Below, one piece after another: positions 1 to 8,241 of a stretch of 64,000 bases of DNA. This DNA is from Sphingomonadales bacterium. Lineage in GTDB: Bacteria; Pseudomonadota; Alphaproteobacteria; Sphingomonadales; Sphingomonadaceae. The translations under genes were made by a program, and so were the position numbers. Every line of letters begins with the position of its first letter. Positions within the stretch are counted from its first letter, which is position 1. The notes below the pieces were generated by a model, which was not told the origin of the DNA, did no database searches, and was given only the letters and a program-made list of their open reading frames with translations. Location of the stretch: the NCBI GenBank assembly GCA_016704425.1, contig JADJAC010000010.1:48501-112500 (forward strand), given 5' to 3'.

Positions 1-232
1 TGCCGGTATCGACCACAGCCCAACCATCCGCATCGTCCAGCAGCCAGCTGTTGATGTGGCCCAGAGATCCCGGCATCGGGATACGCGCCCAACTGATGCC
101 ATCGGCAATCCGGGTCAGTTCGGCAGACGCGGGCGCTTGGGTGCCAAAGGGATAGGTCAGGCCCTTGTGGCTGGTCGCGAGGTAGCTTTCGTCATGAACC
201 AGCGACGCATCATAGGAGACGGGTTCGCTCAA
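1..232 (-). CDS. MBL-fold metallo-hydrolase, N-terminal fragment
   Basis: About 77 residues are visible before the window edge. The stretch reading LTRIADGISWARIPMP, then LGHINSWLLDD, then WAVVDTG is typical of the N-terminus of metallo-beta-lactamase-fold hydrolases, where the first strands precede the HxHxDH metal site; that site lies outside the window. No ATG fits the frame. A TTG at 232-230 overlaps the TGA of the upstream gene trcR and gives a sensible N-terminus (MSEPVSYD), so I use it; translational coupling to trcR is likely. The substrate cannot be inferred. Confidence 0.72.
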   Translation of the reverse strand, partial: MSEPVSYDASLVHDESYLATSHKGLTYPFGTQAPASAELTRIADGISWARIPMPGSLGHINSWLLDDADGWAVVDTG

Positions 233-915
233 CGCTTGAACAGCGTCTCGGCGTTGTGCTCCACTGGCGCTACCGTCACCTCGACGCCTTCGGCCGCTGC
301 CTCTGCCGCCCGCGCGGCCGCATCACGCTCGTGACGCAATTCCTCGATCAGGGCAGCACGATCGCCTTCAAGCTTGCCATCAGCCTGCGCTTCGATGCCT
401 TTCAGCTTGGCTGCCTTCTTGACCACCGCATCGAGCTCGCGCTGGGTGCACAGGCCAAGTGTGACAGGGTCCTTGGGCACGATATCGACGATATTCCAGT
501 GCGTTCGGTCGCGGATGGCCTGGATCGTGTTGCGGGTCGTGCCGATCAGCTTGCCAATCTGCCCATCCGAAACCTCAGGATGGTTGCGGATGATCCAGGC
601 AATGCCGTCCGGCTTGTCCTGGCGCTTCGAAACCGGCGTATAACGCGGCCCCTTGGTGCGCGTGGCCTGTTCGGGCTCCCGAAACATCTTGAGTTCGAAA
701 TTGGGATCGGCCTGACCCTTGTCGATCTCCTCAAGCGTCAATTCGCCTGCGCGCACGGGGTCCCGCCCGGTCAGCTTGGTCGCAGCCATATCATCGGCAA
801 TGGCCTGGACCTCGAGAATGTGGAGCCCGCAGAATTTGGTAATCTGTTCGAACGACAGCGCCGTATTGTCGACCAGCCATGATGCGGTCGCATGGGGCAT
901 GAGCGGCTGGGCCAT
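229..915 (-). CDS. trcR: TrcR-type cell-cycle transcriptional regulator (DUF1013)
   Basis: A 228-residue protein matching the alphaproteobacterial DUF1013 family, named TrcR in current annotation. The centre (IAWIIRNHPEVSDGQIGKLIGTTRNTIQAIRDR) reads as a helix-turn-helix, and the N-terminal part begins with the family's PHATASWLVDNTALSFEQI signature. The C-terminus is charged and Ala/Glu-rich. I take the ATG at 915 (MAQPLMPHA); an ATG seven codons upstream is possible but the family starts at MAQPLMP. Its stop overlaps the start of the MBL gene. A hairpin lies just upstream. The role in cell-cycle control comes from family naming; no target is visible here. Confidence 0.85.
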   Translation of the reverse strand: MAQPLMPHATASWLVDNTALSFEQITKFCGLHILEVQAIADDMAATKLTGRDPVRAGELTLEEIDKGQADPNFELKMFREPEQATRTKGPRYTPVSKRQDKPDGIAWIIRNHPEVSDGQIGKLIGTTRNTIQAIRDRTHWNIVDIVPKDPVTLGLCTQRELDAVVKKAAKLKGIEAQADGKLEGDRAALIEELRHERDAAARAAEAAAEGVEVTVAPVEHNAETLFKR

Positions 916-942
916 GATGAAAAACCTTTCAGACAAAAGAAG

Positions 943-964
943 GGCCGCCCCTTGCGGAGCGGCC
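943..964 (-). terminator. Hairpin between quinone oxidoreductase gene and trcR
   Basis: GGCCGC and GCGGCC arms (943-948 and 959-964) enclose a 10-nt loop. Read on the minus strand, the hairpin is followed by a pyrimidine-rich CTTCTTTTG run, so it can act as an intrinsic terminator for the gene ending at 1021. It sits only 28 bases before the trcR start, so it could instead be an attenuator in the trcR leader. Confidence 0.5.
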
Positions 965-1020
965 GTGTATGACTTGTTCGCTTAGTCTCGACAGGCTGCC
1001 AGAGCAAGAGGATTGACGCT

Positions 1021-2019
1021 TCAAATCACCAGAACGATCTTCCCGACATGGTCGCCGCCTTCCATCCGCGCGTGGGCGGCGGCGGCTTCGGCCAGCGGGA
1101 AGGTGCGGTCGATCACCGGTTTGAGCTTGCCTGCCTCGACATGCGGCCAGACGACGCGCTGGATTTCCTCGGCAACAAGCGTCTTGAACGCGACTGGCCG
1201 AGCCCTGAGGGTCGATCCCGTCAAGGTCAGGCGCTTCATCATGATCATGGCAATGTTGATTTCCGCCGAAATACCGCGCTGCACAGCGATCGTCACATTG
1301 CGACCGTCTTCGGCCAGGCATTGGACATTGCGCGGGAGATAATCCCCGCCAACCATATCAAGCACGACCTGCACACCCTTGCTGCTTGTGATGGCCTGAA
1401 CCTCACTCACAAAGTCCTGGGTCGCATAGTTGATGGCGTGATCGGCACCCAACTCCAGTGCACGGGCGCATTTGTCATTCGAACCGCAAGTCACAATCAC
1501 TGTCAATCCGAACAGCTTGCCGAGTGCAATCGCCATGGTCCCGATGCCACTGGTGCCGCCGTGCACAAGCACGGTATCGCCTTCGACGGCATAGGCCCGC
1601 TCGAACAGGTTGGTCCACACGGTGAAGAGCGTCTCCGGCATGGCAGCCGCTTCAATCAATGTGATTGCGTCAGGCACCGGCAGGCACTGGCCAAGCGGCG
1701 CCACGCAATATTCGGCATAGCCGCCCCCCGCCACGAGCGCACAGACCCTCTGGCCGATCCTGCCGGGTTCCACGCCTTCTCCGACCGCAATGATTTCCCC
1801 GGCCACTTCAAGCCCCGGAATGCTGGGCGCGCCCGGCGGCGGCGGGTACATGCCGCGCCTTTGCAGTACATCAGGCCGATTGACACCGGCTGCAGCGACC
1901 TTGATCAGCACATCCCCGGTCCCTGGTTGAGGGACCGGCCGTGTCGCCGGTTGAAGAACTTCGGGACCGCCCGGCGCGGCGGGATCGATTGCAATCATGG
2001 TGTCGGGATGGACAGGCAC
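1021..2019 (-). CDS. NAD(P)H-quinone oxidoreductase, PIG3/TIGR02824-like
   Basis: A 332-residue medium-chain reductase/dehydrogenase. The N-terminal catalytic domain carries AAGVNRPDVLQRRGMYPPPP and the GLEVAGEI segment; the Rossmann half has VLVHGGTSGIGTMAIALGK for NADPH binding. The Cys/His zinc ligands of alcohol dehydrogenases are absent, as expected for zinc-independent quinone oxidoreductases. The start is a GTG at 2019 preceded by a GGGGGA ribosome binding site; an internal ATG at 1998 is the alternative. It is divergent from the DUF1192 gene and separated from trcR by a hairpin. The physiological quinone or enone substrate is unknown. Confidence 0.88.
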   Translation of the reverse strand: MPVHPDTMIAIDPAAPGGPEVLQPATRPVPQPGTGDVLIKVAAAGVNRPDVLQRRGMYPPPPGAPSIPGLEVAGEIIAVGEGVEPGRIGQRVCALVAGGGYAEYCVAPLGQCLPVPDAITLIEAAAMPETLFTVWTNLFERAYAVEGDTVLVHGGTSGIGTMAIALGKLFGLTVIVTCGSNDKCARALELGADHAINYATQDFVSEVQAITSSKGVQVVLDMVGGDYLPRNVQCLAEDGRNVTIAVQRGISAEINIAMIMMKRLTLTGSTLRARPVAFKTLVAEEIQRVVWPHVEAGKLKPVIDRTFPLAEAAAAHARMEGGDHVGKIVLVI

Positions 2020-2088
2020 GCGGATCCCCCTGTTTCGAAACGCACGCGCCTTATTGACTTGAGCGGCGGTTCGGTCAACGATTCAGCT

Positions 2089-2286
2089 ATGGACATGGAT
2101 GAATTGTTCGCCAAGCGGCCGCAGGATCCGCTGACCTTGCTCGTCAAGCAAGATCTCGACCCGTTGTCCGTTAATGAATTGAAGGATCGGGTGGCGATAC
2201 TCGAAGCGGAGATCGCGCGCGTGAACCGAAAGATCGAAGGGTCCGTTAATTTTCGGGCAAGTGCGGAAGGGTTATTCAAACGCTGA
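2089..2286 (+). CDS. DUF1192 family small protein
   Basis: A 65-residue protein beginning MDMDELFAKRPQDPL, followed by LSVNELKDRVAILEAEIARV, a short heptad-like helix ending in NFRASAEGLFKR. This is the DUF1192 pattern found across alphaproteobacteria. There is no membrane segment or signal. The ATG at 2089 is used because the family starts at this Met; the frame stays open upstream only because it runs antisense to the neighbouring reductase. It lies 49 bases upstream of clpA and may be cotranscribed with it. Function unknown. Confidence 0.8.
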   Translation: MDMDELFAKRPQDPLTLLVKQDLDPLSVNELKDRVAILEAEIARVNRKIEGSVNFRASAEGLFKR

Positions 2287-2313
2287 CTTGATGTTTGGCA
2301 TCTCAGGCCCGAC
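2287..2313 (+). promoter_or_regulatory. Possible heat-shock (sigma-32) promoter of clpA
   Basis: CTTGAT (2287-2292) and CCCGAC (2308-2313) are 15 bases apart, resembling the sigma-32 pattern CTTGAA/CCCCAT, just before the clpA ribosome binding site (GGAG, 2325-2328). The match is imperfect, so this is a suggestion only. Confidence 0.3.
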
Positions 2314-2335
2314 ATAGTGAGCGAAGGAGCATCAA

Positions 2336-4657
2336 ATGCCATCTTTTGCCCGTGAACTGGAAACCACGCTGCACAACGCGCTAGCCGCTGCGTCCAGCCG
2401 CAAGCACGAATATGCGACGCTTGAGCACCTGCTCTATGCGTTGATCGATGACGAGCATGCCTCAAAGGTCATGGTCGCGTGCGGCGTGGAGCTTGGCGAG
2501 CTCAAGGATACGGTTGCCCATTATCTCGATACCGAACTGGAATCGCTCAAAGTCCAGGGAGACTCCGACCCTTCGCCGACAAGCGGGTTCCAGCGCGTCG
2601 TCCAGCGCGCAATCCTCCACGTCCAGTCTTCGGGCCGGGACGATGTTACCGGCGCGAATGTACTGGTCGCGCTGTTTTCCGAGCGCGAAAGCTATGCCGT
2701 CTATTTCCTGCAACAACAGGATATGAGCCGCCTTGATGCGGTCAGCTTCATTTCGCACGGCGTGGGCAAAGGCACCGAAGTTCCCGAGACACGCGAAGTG
2801 AAGGGCGCCGAGGAAAAGGAAGAGAAGAAGCAGGACGCGCAAGGCAAAGGTAAGCAGGAATCCGCGCTCAAGCAATTCTGCGTCGATCTGAACGAAAAGG
2901 CGCGGACCGGGAAGGTCGATCCACTGATCGGCCGCGGTCCCGAAGTCGACCGGACCGTGCAGATCCTCTGCCGCCGGTCCAAGAACAATCCGCTGTATGT
3001 GGGTGAACCGGGCGTCGGCAAGACTGCCATTGCGGAAGGTCTGGCGCGCAAGATCATCGAGGGCGATGTGCCTGAGGTGCTCCTTCCCGCGGTCATCTAT
3101 TCGCTCGACATGGGCGCCCTGCTGGCCGGGACCCGCTATCGCGGCGATTTCGAGGAACGGCTGAAAGCGGTCGTCAACGAACTGGAAAAGCTGCCGCACG
3201 CGATTCTCTTCATCGACGAGATTCACACTGTGATCGGGGCAGGCGCGACGTCAGGCGGGGCGATGGATGCCTCGAATCTGCTGAAGCCCGCGCTTTCAGG
3301 GGGCACGATCCGCTGCATCGGCTCGACGACCTACAAGGAATTCCGCAACCATTTCGAAAAGGACCGCGCGCTTCTCCGCCGGTTCCAGAAAATCGATGTG
3401 AACGAGCCCACCGTCGAAGACTCGATCAAGATCCTGACCGGCCTTCGCAGTGCCTTCGAAAACCATCACCACGTCAAATACACGCCCGATGCGATCAAGT
3501 CGGCCGTCGAACTTTCGGCGCGCTACATCAATGATCGCAAACTGCCAGACAAGGCAATCGATGTGATCGACGAAGTCGGCGCCATGCAAATGCTGGTGCC
3601 GCCCGCAAAGCGCAAGAAGATCATCACACCCAAGGAAATCGAGGCGGTCATCGCGACGATGGCCCGCATCCCGCCGAAAACTGTCTCCAGCGACGACAAG
3701 AAATCACTGGAAACGCTTGAGGCGGACTTGAAGCGGGTGGTCTTCGGGCAGAATGAGGCAATTGAGAAGCTCGCATCGGCGATCAAGCTGTCGCGGGCTG
3801 GCTTGCGCGATCCGGAAAAGCCGATTGGCTCCTACCTGTTCACCGGGCCGACTGGCGTTGGCAAGACGGAGGTTGCTCGCCAGCTCGCGTCGATCATGGG
3901 GATTCCGCTCCAGCGGTTCGACATGAGTGAATATATGGAACGGCACTCGGTCAGCCGCCTGATCGGTGCGCCTCCGGGCTATGTCGGCTATGATCAGGGC
4001 GGGCTCTTGACCGATGCGGTCGACCAGCAACCACACTCTGTGCTCCTGCTCGACGAAATCGAGAAGGCCCATCCAGACCTGTTCAACATCCTGCTGCAGG
4101 TGATGGACAATGGGCGCCTGACCGACCACCACGGCAAGCAGGTCGATTTCCGCAATGTCATCCTCATCATGACGACCAATGCGGGCGCCAGCGACATGGC
4201 GCGCGAAACAGTCGGTTTTGGCAACCTCACCCGCGAGGGCGAGGATGGCGAGGCGGTGAAGAAGATGTTCACGCCCGAATTCCGCAACCGGCTCGATGCG
4301 GTGGTGCCGTTTGGATACCTGCCGCCCGAAGTCGTGGCCCGGGTCGTCGAGAAATTCATCCTCGAACTCGAACTCCAGCTTGCCGATCGCGATGTCCATA
4401 TCAAGCTCGACGAGCCTGCCAAGGCCTGGCTGACCGAGCGTGGCTATGACAAGCTCTATGGCGCCCGCCCGATGAGCCGGTTGATCCAGGAAAAGATCAA
4501 GCAGCCGCTTGCCGAGGAATTGCTGTTCGGCAAGCTTGTCCACGGCGGCGAAGTTGCGGTGCACATGAAAGACGGCGCGATGGCGTTCGAAATCACGCCA
4601 GCCCCGCCCAAAAAGGGCAAGAAGGGCGGCAAGGCAAAGGCAAAAGCCGGGGCCTGA
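2336..4657 (+). CDS. clpA: ATP-dependent Clp protease ATP-binding subunit ClpA
   Basis: A 773-residue Hsp100 unfoldase that feeds substrates to ClpP. The order is an N-terminal Clp-N repeat domain (residues 1-150, the ClpS/substrate docking site), a Lys/Glu-rich linker (about 150-180), AAA+ domain D1 with Walker A GEPGVGKT near residue 222, and AAA+ D2 with GPTGVGKT near 503. There is no coiled-coil middle domain, which separates it from ClpB. The ClpP-binding tripeptide appears as VGF near residue 625. The C-terminus is a Lys/Gly/Ala tail. The ATG has a GGAG ribosome binding site. Unusually, no clpS gene is adjacent; DUF1192 lies upstream instead. Confidence 0.97.
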   Translation: MPSFARELETTLHNALAAASSRKHEYATLEHLLYALIDDEHASKVMVACGVELGELKDTVAHYLDTELESLKVQGDSDPSPTSGFQRVVQRAILHVQSSGRDDVTGANVLVALFSERESYAVYFLQQQDMSRLDAVSFISHGVGKGTEVPETREVKGAEEKEEKKQDAQGKGKQESALKQFCVDLNEKARTGKVDPLIGRGPEVDRTVQILCRRSKNNPLYVGEPGVGKTAIAEGLARKIIEGDVPEVLLPAVIYSLDMGALLAGTRYRGDFEERLKAVVNELEKLPHAILFIDEIHTVIGAGATSGGAMDASNLLKPALSGGTIRCIGSTTYKEFRNHFEKDRALLRRFQKIDVNEPTVEDSIKILTGLRSAFENHHHVKYTPDAIKSAVELSARYINDRKLPDKAIDVIDEVGAMQMLVPPAKRKKIITPKEIEAVIATMARIPPKTVSSDDKKSLETLEADLKRVVFGQNEAIEKLASAIKLSRAGLRDPEKPIGSYLFTGPTGVGKTEVARQLASIMGIPLQRFDMSEYMERHSVSRLIGAPPGYVGYDQGGLLTDAVDQQPHSVLLLDEIEKAHPDLFNILLQVMDNGRLTDHHGKQVDFRNVILIMTTNAGASDMARETVGFGNLTREGEDGEAVKKMFTPEFRNRLDAVVPFGYLPPEVVARVVEKFILELELQLADRDVHIKLDEPAKAWLTERGYDKLYGARPMSRLIQEKIKQPLAEELLFGKLVHGGEVAVHMKDGAMAFEITPAPPKKGKKGGKAKAKAGA

Positions 4658-4675
4658 GGCCGATCGACGGGTTTC

Positions 4676-4696
4676 GGGCGCGCGCCTTGCGCGTCC
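4676..4696. terminator. GC-rich hairpin between convergent clpA and hydrolase genes
   Basis: GGGCGCGC (4676-4683) pairs with GCGCGTCC (4689-4696), with one G-T pair, around a 5-nt loop. It lies between the stops of two convergent genes. There is no T-run on either side, so termination here is a guess from position. Confidence 0.35.
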
Positions 4697-4700
4697 GGAG

Positions 4701-5582
4701 CTACTTCAGATAGCGCCGGAACCAGTCCAGCCCTTCGGCAAAGCCCTGCTTTGCCGCCGCTTCATTGTAGCTCGGGCGATAGTCGGCAAGGAATCCGTGA
4801 TCGGCGCCCGCGAAGACATGGATTGTTGAAGGCTTTTTCGCAGCTTTCAGGGCAGCGTTCATTGTTGCCACATCGGCTTGGGTGATGCCCTTGTCCAATG
4901 CGCCATAGAGCCCGAGGACCGGCGCCTTGATCGCAGGCACGAGATCGATCGGATTCTTCGGCTGAAGTTCGGTCGACTTCGCGATGACGCGCCCATAACA
5001 GGCAACTCCGGCCTTCAACCGAGGATTGTGCGCGGCATAGAGCCAGACAATGCGCCCGCCCCAGCAGAACCCCGTAATGCCGAGTTTCGCGGCATTGCCG
5101 CCGTCTGCGCCGGCAAATTGGGCAGCCGCATCCAGATCGCCCATCACCTGAGCATCGGGCACTTTTGCAACGATATCACTGATCAGGGCCTTGAAGTCGG
5201 CAATCTTGGTCGCATCGCCCTGACGCTGATAGAGGTCGGGCGCAATCGCGTAGAATCCTGCCTTGGCATAGCGGCGGCAGATATCCTTCACCCACTCGTG
5301 CAAGCCGAAAATTTCCTGCACGACGATGACAACCGGCAGGTTGCGCTTGCCCGCCGGCCTGGCGCGATAGGCATTCATGCGCAATCCCTCAGTCTGGAAA
5401 CTGGTCATCCCGGCATCGAGTCCATCCGTATCGGTCGTGATCGCAGATGCAGCGACAGGCTGCGCCGCGAGAGCATAGCCAGCCAGAACGGCACTCCCCA
5501 GGATCGCGGCACGGCGATCAACCTGGGTCGAGCGAACCCAGTTCCGGTCTTCGCTCAGGCGTTCGGGACTCTCTTCGGTCAT
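4701..5582 (-). CDS. Exported dienelactone hydrolase family protein
   Basis: A 293-residue alpha/beta hydrolase. The nucleophile elbow GFCWGG has Cys as nucleophile, the hallmark of dienelactone hydrolases, and GADHGF supplies the catalytic His. VVIVVQEIFGLHEWVKDICRRYAKAG is the family's N-terminal core. Before it, DRRAAILGSAVLAGYALAAQPVAA looks like a twin-arginine-type signal, predicting periplasmic export. The start is the ATG at 5582 (MTEESPERL); upstream codons are possible but add nothing family-like. It is convergent with clpA and divergent from the GST gene. The real substrate (lactone or ester) is unknown. Confidence 0.88.
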   Translation of the reverse strand: MTEESPERLSEDRNWVRSTQVDRRAAILGSAVLAGYALAAQPVAASAITTDTDGLDAGMTSFQTEGLRMNAYRARPAGKRNLPVVIVVQEIFGLHEWVKDICRRYAKAGFYAIAPDLYQRQGDATKIADFKALISDIVAKVPDAQVMGDLDAAAQFAGADGGNAAKLGITGFCWGGRIVWLYAAHNPRLKAGVACYGRVIAKSTELQPKNPIDLVPAIKAPVLGLYGALDKGITQADVATMNAALKAAKKPSTIHVFAGADHGFLADYRPSYNEAAAKQGFAEGLDWFRRYLK

Positions 5583-5700
5583 GACATCATTCTCCGTACA
5601 AAGCGCGCGCCCGACTCCACGCCGCCAAGTAAAAGCGGTTGGCAAGGCAAAGTCAATGTTCCATATATGTTCACAACGCGATTCGAACCCGGAGTTGAAA

Positions 5701-6333
5701 ATGACCGCCAGCCTGACCTTCTACACCAACCCCATGTCGCGCGGGCAGATCGTCCGCTGGATGCTTGAGGAGGTCGGGGCGCCCTATGATCAGGTGCTGC
5801 TCGACTTTAGCTCGGGCATGAAGGACGCGGCCTATCTGGCGATCAACCCGATGGGCAAGGTTCCGGCGATCAAGCATGGCGAGCATGTTGTCACCGAATG
5901 TGCGGCAATCTGCGCCTATCTGGCCGACGCCTTTCCGGAGGCCGGGCTTGCCCCGGCGCCATCCGAACGCGCCGATTATTATCGCTGGCTGTTTTTCGCC
6001 GCCGGGCCACTGGAGCAGGCTTTGGTCAATACATCGCTTGGCTTCGAAGTGCCTGCAGAAAAGACGGGCATGGCCGGCTATGGCAATTTCGCGCTGACTG
6101 TCGATGTGCTCGAACTGGCAGTCAGCAAGTATGACTATGTTGCGGGCCCGAAATTCTCTGCCGCTGACGTCTATGTCGGCTCGCAGATTGTCTGGGGCAC
6201 CCGCTTCGGCACATTGCCGAAACGACCCGCATTCGAAGCTTATGGTGCCCGTGTCACTGCACGCCCCGCCTATATCCGCGCGAACGAAATCGACGGGGCA
6301 TTGATTGCACAGGCGCAACAGAACAAGGCCTGA
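5701..6333 (+). CDS. Glutathione S-transferase family protein
   Basis: A 210-residue GST. The N-terminal thioredoxin-like domain starts LTFYTNPMSRGQIVRWMLEE, with the cis-Pro motif MGKVPAIKHG and the TECAAICAYL segment that binds glutathione. The C-terminal helical domain follows from about residue 85. The Ser in MSRG sits at the usual activating position. The ATG at 5701 has GGAG eight bases upstream; longer starts run into the divergent hydrolase promoter region. The gene ends 58 bases before the convergent pal. Substrate unknown. Confidence 0.9.
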   Translation: MTASLTFYTNPMSRGQIVRWMLEEVGAPYDQVLLDFSSGMKDAAYLAINPMGKVPAIKHGEHVVTECAAICAYLADAFPEAGLAPAPSERADYYRWLFFAAGPLEQALVNTSLGFEVPAEKTGMAGYGNFALTVDVLELAVSKYDYVAGPKFSAADVYVGSQIVWGTRFGTLPKRPAFEAYGARVTARPAYIRANEIDGALIAQAQQNKA

Positions 6334-6391
6334 TGATCCGCCCGGGACAGGTTGGCGTTACCATCCCGGACACGCAGCAGGCCAACCTCCG

Positions 6392-6901
6392 CTACTGGAC
6401 CGTCACCGTCACGGCACGGCGGTTGCGGGCCCAGCTTGCCTCGTCGGAACCCATGGCATCCGGCCGTTCCTTGCCGTAGCTGATCGTCGAGATGCGGCCG
6501 GAATCGACGCCGAGCGACGCCAGGAAGTTCTTGGCGGCATTGGCCCGGCGATCGCCCAGCGCAATATTATAGTCGCGCGTGCCACGTTCGTCGCAATGAC
6601 CTTCAATGGTCACGCGCTTGTTCGGATATTGGGCAAGCCAGCTCGCCTGGCTGCGGAGCGTTGCCTGATCCTCCTCATCGATATCGAACTTGTCGGTATC
6701 GAAATACACGCGATCTGAGGACACGCTGGCCACGAAATCAGCCTGGCTGCCGGGTATGGGTTTGCCAGCATTGGCATCCGTCACTGCTTCTTCCTGCTGA
6801 ACCGGCGCGGGCGGAATATCTTCCACCTTGCGCTTGGGCGCGCAGGCAGCAAGCGCCACAAGGGAAGCGACCATGACCAGTCGGGTTGCGGTCTTGTTCA
6901 T
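6392..6901 (-). CDS. pal: Peptidoglycan-associated lipoprotein Pal
   Basis: A 169-residue outer-membrane lipoprotein. The signal peptide MNKTATRLVMVASLVALAAC ends in an LAAC lipobox with Cys20. After a Pro/Glu-rich linker comes an OmpA-like peptidoglycan-binding domain with the signature TIEGHCDERGTRDYN and a DRRANAAKNFL helix. It binds meso-diaminopimelate peptidoglycan and TolB. It is the last gene of the tol-pal operon, 20 bases after tolB. The ATG at 6901 is chosen because it gives a proper signal peptide. Confidence 0.97.
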   Translation of the reverse strand: MNKTATRLVMVASLVALAACAPKRKVEDIPPAPVQQEEAVTDANAGKPIPGSQADFVASVSSDRVYFDTDKFDIDEEDQATLRSQASWLAQYPNKRVTIEGHCDERGTRDYNIALGDRRANAAKNFLASLGVDSGRISTISYGKERPDAMGSDEASWARNRRAVTVTVQ

Positions 6902-6921
6902 TGTCTGTCTCCTTCGTCCAT

Positions 6922-8241
6922 TCAAGGTAATATCGGGCCCCAGGCGGGGTCGGACCCGTCAAGTGGGGTAGGAATACGGCGCTCGTTCACACCCGTCAGG
7001 TCCACCTGCCACACACCAGTCTTGCCATTGCCCTGCGCCGTCCTGAAAAACTGGATCACGCGGCCATTGGGAGACCAGCTTGGTGCTTCATCCTGCCAGC
7101 TGTCGGTCAATAGCCGCTCGTTCCCGCCGGTGGGAGCCATCACGCCAATGCGAAAATTGCCCGCAATCCTTGTAAAGGCAATCAGGTCTCCGCGCGGGCT
7201 CCATTCGGGTGTGGCGTAGCGGCCACCGCCGAAGCTGACGCGCTGCTGGCCGGAGCCATCGGCGTTCATCACATAGATCTGCTGACTGCCGGAACGATCA
7301 CTTTCAAACACGATCTTGCTTCCATCCGGAGAGAAACTGCCGCCCGTGTCGATCCCGGGAGAATTGGTCAGCCGCTGCGGCGTGCCACCATTGGCAGAGA
7401 TCCGGTAGATGTCCGTGTTGCCGGCCACCGCCATCGAATAGAGGATGGTCTTGCCATCCGGGGAAAACCGGGGCGAGAAGGTGGGGTTGGCGCTTTCGGT
7501 CACCAGCCTTTGGGTGCCCGCCGCCACATCATAGATGAAGATACGCGGGCGGCTGCCGAGATAGCTCAGATAGACGATCGACTTGTAATCCGGCGAGAAA
7601 CGCGGGGTCAGCGCAAGCGTCTGCCCGTTGGTGATGAAACGGTGGTTCGCACCGTCGGAATCCATGATCGCGAGCCGTTTGATCCGGCGATTCTTGGGCC
7701 CGCTTTCGGCAATATAGGCAATCCGGCTGTCGAAGAACGGGCTTTCGCCAGAAAGACGTGCATAGATTGCGTCGGCACACTTGTGGGCGGCTCGCCGCCA
7801 GTCGCGCGGCGCAATGACATAGCCTTGCCGCGTCAGTTCGGATTTGAGCGCCACGTCGTAAAGATAGCATCCCACAGTCAGTTCGCCATTGGCGTTGGCG
7901 CGGACATAACCCTGCACCAGCGCTTCGGCTCCGGAGGCCGCCCATGCCTCGAATTGCGGTGCCGTGACTTCGTCATTGCCGATGGCCCGGATGCCGCCGG
8001 GACCGACCGGTTTGAACAGACCCGAACCCTTCAGGTCGGCTGCGATCACTTCTGCAATCTGGCGACCAAGCACATCGGTCGACCCGGCAGGCGTAGCCAT
8101 AGCTTGGGGCGTTGGCATGACAGGCACGGCAACGTTGAGGTCATTCCCGCTTTCATCCGTCACCGAACCTTCAATTTGCGCTACTGCGCCTGTCGCGGTG
8201 AACCAGAGAAACAAGAGCGCAGCGCAGTAACGAAAGTTCAT
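6922..8241 (-). CDS. tolB: Tol-Pal system protein TolB
   Basis: A 439-residue periplasmic protein: signal peptide (residues 1-22, ending AVA), an N-terminal alpha/beta domain (to about 160) and a six-bladed beta-propeller seen as repeated SPDGK/SPRG segments (for example FSPDGKTILYS and FSPDGSKIVFESD). It links Pal to TolA during cell-envelope constriction. The start overlaps the tolA stop by 4 bases, so coupling is likely; pal follows after 20 bases. Confidence 0.97.
   Translation of the reverse strand: MNFRYCAALLFLWFTATGAVAQIEGSVTDESGNDLNVAVPVMPTPQAMATPAGSTDVLGRQIAEVIAADLKGSGLFKPVGPGGIRAIGNDEVTAPQFEAWAASGAEALVQGYVRANANGELTVGCYLYDVALKSELTRQGYVIAPRDWRRAAHKCADAIYARLSGESPFFDSRIAYIAESGPKNRRIKRLAIMDSDGANHRFITNGQTLALTPRFSPDYKSIVYLSYLGSRPRIFIYDVAAGTQRLVTESANPTFSPRFSPDGKTILYSMAVAGNTDIYRISANGGTPQRLTNSPGIDTGGSFSPDGSKIVFESDRSGSQQIYVMNADGSGQQRVSFGGGRYATPEWSPRGDLIAFTRIAGNFRIGVMAPTGGNERLLTDSWQDEAPSWSPNGRVIQFFRTAQGNGKTGVWQVDLTGVNERRIPTPLDGSDPAWGPILP

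Noticed and set aside
1048..2088. Plus-strand open frame continuing upstream of the DUF1192 start
   Set aside because: It is antisense to the quinone oxidoreductase. The protein pattern begins only at the Met at 2089.
3704..4564. Minus-strand frame of 286 codons inside clpA
   Set aside because: Antisense shadow of a strongly conserved AAA+ gene; no family resemblance.
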